64,000 bases of DNA from Liolophura sinensis. Its lineage: Eukaryota > Mollusca > Polyplacophora > Chitonida > Chitonidae. A program made the position numbers and the translations under genes. The notes beneath the pieces are model-generated. The model was not told the DNA's origin and did not search any database. It saw only the letters and a list, made by a program, of their open reading frames with translations. Shown here piece by piece: positions 61,945-64,000 of this stretch (positions within the stretch are counted from its first letter, which is position 1; each line of letters opens with the position of its first letter). Location of the stretch: assembly GCF_032854445.1 (NCBI RefSeq), contig NC_088304.1:25433704-25497703 (forward strand), given 5' to 3'.

Positions 61945-64000
61945 TGCTTCCACGGCGAGAAGACCGTTTAACTTACGGGGTTTAACAGCAATCTGTTACG
62001 CGATCTATTTTGCTTCAACGAAGTCAAAAAAAGCCACAAGTACGTCTATATAGAGAAAACATCCACATGTTAATAGATATACATATATACCTGAACACGG
62101 GGGGAATTTGTGTTGTTAGTAAAGACGTATCTTAAAGAGGTGTTTGTGTCAGCGTTTGTGAAATGCCTAGAACAGATACCAGGACGACAAAGGTTGGAGC
62201 CTAACGACCGACACACATGTTTTTGTCATCGTAATAAAGAGTAAGTAGGTTTGTAGAGAAAAGACTACATCATACAGAGAGTAAGACAAGAGCAGTGACA
62301 GCAGTGTGATAGTTCGCATGTGGTCACACGTATTACTGGTAAAGCACGGTCTCTTGTGAATGTACCTCAGTTGAATTTGCTTTTGAAAAAAATTTTCATG
62401 TACATGTTTAAAAAGTAGCAGCATAGTCGACGCAGAGCCCCCCATAAAGCAGAATATGGTGGGAAAAAAAGACTTAAATCGGTTTCTGTGGTATGTTAGA
62501 AGTCTGTGGGTTATGGAGATATATTGTTTATACACAGATACATGCAAATGGTCAGACTACACAAATGGTGCCTCCTCGGGTGTGTATATTCGTAAGCTTA
62601 CATTATATTAGTTTGACAAGTAAATACATCAGCCTAAGGCTCGCATAATACCTCGCTCGGAAAGGTCTACAATTCCCACATATGTGTTTTGGATAGCCTG
62701 GTATTGATTTCCAACAGTATACAGAGAAAAAAGACATGGTTCGTTCTTTAGCAGACAAAATCCCTTGTTTTTTTCCCATGTTTTTCGACCGCCATGGGCG
62801 ATCATTACCGTTGGCTACGTCGGGGTTTGACAGGTGGAACGATATTGCGTGACGATTTTGACAATTACCCGCAGAGACTGTAGTCGTTTTGCCATCTCTG
62901 GGCTCACTTTGGCCAACTCATCCCAAACACAGACAATAAAATACAACTTTTGGCACGTTCTGGCATCCCTGTGTTTTGCATTTTATGCAAATGCCACTTC
63001 GAACCATGCAAAAATGTGTCTTCACCTCGCCCGCGTCTGCATACATTCGTGCAGTCAGGTTCGAATTTTGATTTTTTGGGTGTACATCCTCTACAACACA
63101 TCGCATTGAAGAAATTATGTGGAGAAATATAAATGGAAAGGACTATGGGATACCGGCAGAAGTCCGAACTGGAGCGTATTACGTCATTTCAGTGACGCTG
63201 GACATTATTCCACTGCAGCGTCAACAGTGTGACGTCATAGTGGGTAGACCAAGTACGTCACAGATGAAACCACAGAAAACAATCTGTTCCGCGTCGCCCA
63301 ACAAAAGACTTGTGAGGTGTAAGTCCTAATGCACACTAGCGCCACCTTTAGTGAAATCTGCGGGTACACCATTCACCACAATCGGAAGGATGTACTTATT
63401 GCTCCGAAGTACAGACGCGTGGCATGAATAATGTTTTTTTTGTTTTTTTTTTCATTGAAAAAGAGGACAATCCTATACTAGTGTCTCTCCATTATTCCAT
63501 TGCTCATTTTTTTATAACAAAATCTGAAAGCTGGAAAGACAAAAAAGTTAAACGATATCTGAGTATACATATATATATATAAACAGAGCGTACCATCATA
63601 GAAGCCATAGCGCAGAGTATGTCATTATGATGTCATAAAAATGACGTAATAAAATTTGTATCATCACCACACTGATGGTGTTATGTACAGGCACTAATAA
63701 CGTCACACAGGTGCTTGGATACGACTGGCTATGCTGAGCGTACATGTACTTTATATGGTTGATAAGCTCAAATAGGACTGGGTAGTCTGCAGATAGTTTT
63801 CCCACTGAAAATGAGTGCTTGCCGTTTAGTTAATTATGGACAGAAAACCGGGCAGATAACGGTCCTATATATCAACTTACCATGAAAATTCGCACTTTAT
63901 CCCCACTAATGCTATGGTATTACTCTTCATTCTCTAGTCTTTTTATGCATCAACCAAGAGTTTGTTGGTGAACTAAGCATCCCGAAGCCTGGATATTGTA
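61945..64000. other. No gene seen; dispersed repeat piece and AT microsatellite
   Basis: 62301-62382 matches 56033-56112. An (AT)n run lies at 63567-63582. Open frames of 60-126 codons have no recognised domain. A perfect TGACGTCA lies at 63230-63237. Confidence 0.45.

Overview
This is a eukaryotic, gene-poor, repeat-dense window. It has spliced exons with GT-AG introns, several tRNA-derived SINE families, microsatellites, a Ty3/Gypsy retroelement and a Crypton-type recombinase relic. There are no bacterial-style operons. The SINE types and an invertebrate-looking cytosolic sulfotransferase suggest a lophotrochozoan such as a mollusc or brachiopod. That is an inference from general familiarity; no search was run.

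Positions 593-5967 (+) hold the clearest gene: a near-complete cytosolic sulfotransferase in five coding exons (about 297 residues; only a short N-terminus is missing). Its PAPS-binding regions, catalytic His and KxxxTVxxxE dimer motif are visible. Its first large intron contains a decayed second copy of exon 2.

A second gene can be assembled on the minus strand at 58562-59683. Five short exons with compatible phases and good splice sites encode about 90 residues. A poly(A) signal lies downstream and a cluster of TGACGTCA-like sites lies just upstream. I do not recognise its family. Weaker single-exon candidates lie at 23750-23860 (+), 24460-24598 (-), 60379-60490 (-) and 61783-61941 (+).

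The rest is mostly repeats. 7.8-9.3 kb: a SINE, then a tyrosine-recombinase relic whose core is tandemly copied in 119-bp units. 10.7 kb: a 58-bp-arm foldback. 11-17 kb: a dispersed repeat, SINEs and a 15-bp array. 18-20.4 kb: three adjoining minisatellites (about 60, 21 and 42 bp). 21-34 kb: SINEs, one nested in another. 34.6-39.0 kb (-): a Ty3/Gypsy copy with two gag zinc knuckles, broken RT, RNase H, integrase and a C-terminal chromodomain-like segment. It carries a SINE and two internal tandem arrays (35 and 44 bp). 42 kb: a 45-bp minisatellite. 41.6-49 kb: an old dispersed or segmental repeat in three copies. 51-64 kb: small arrays, SINE pieces, the minus-strand gene and sequence in which I see no gene.

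Two patterns cross the window. Tandem arrays repeatedly arise inside dead transposon coding sequence. The palindrome TGACGTCA occurs 11 times, far above a rough chance expectation.
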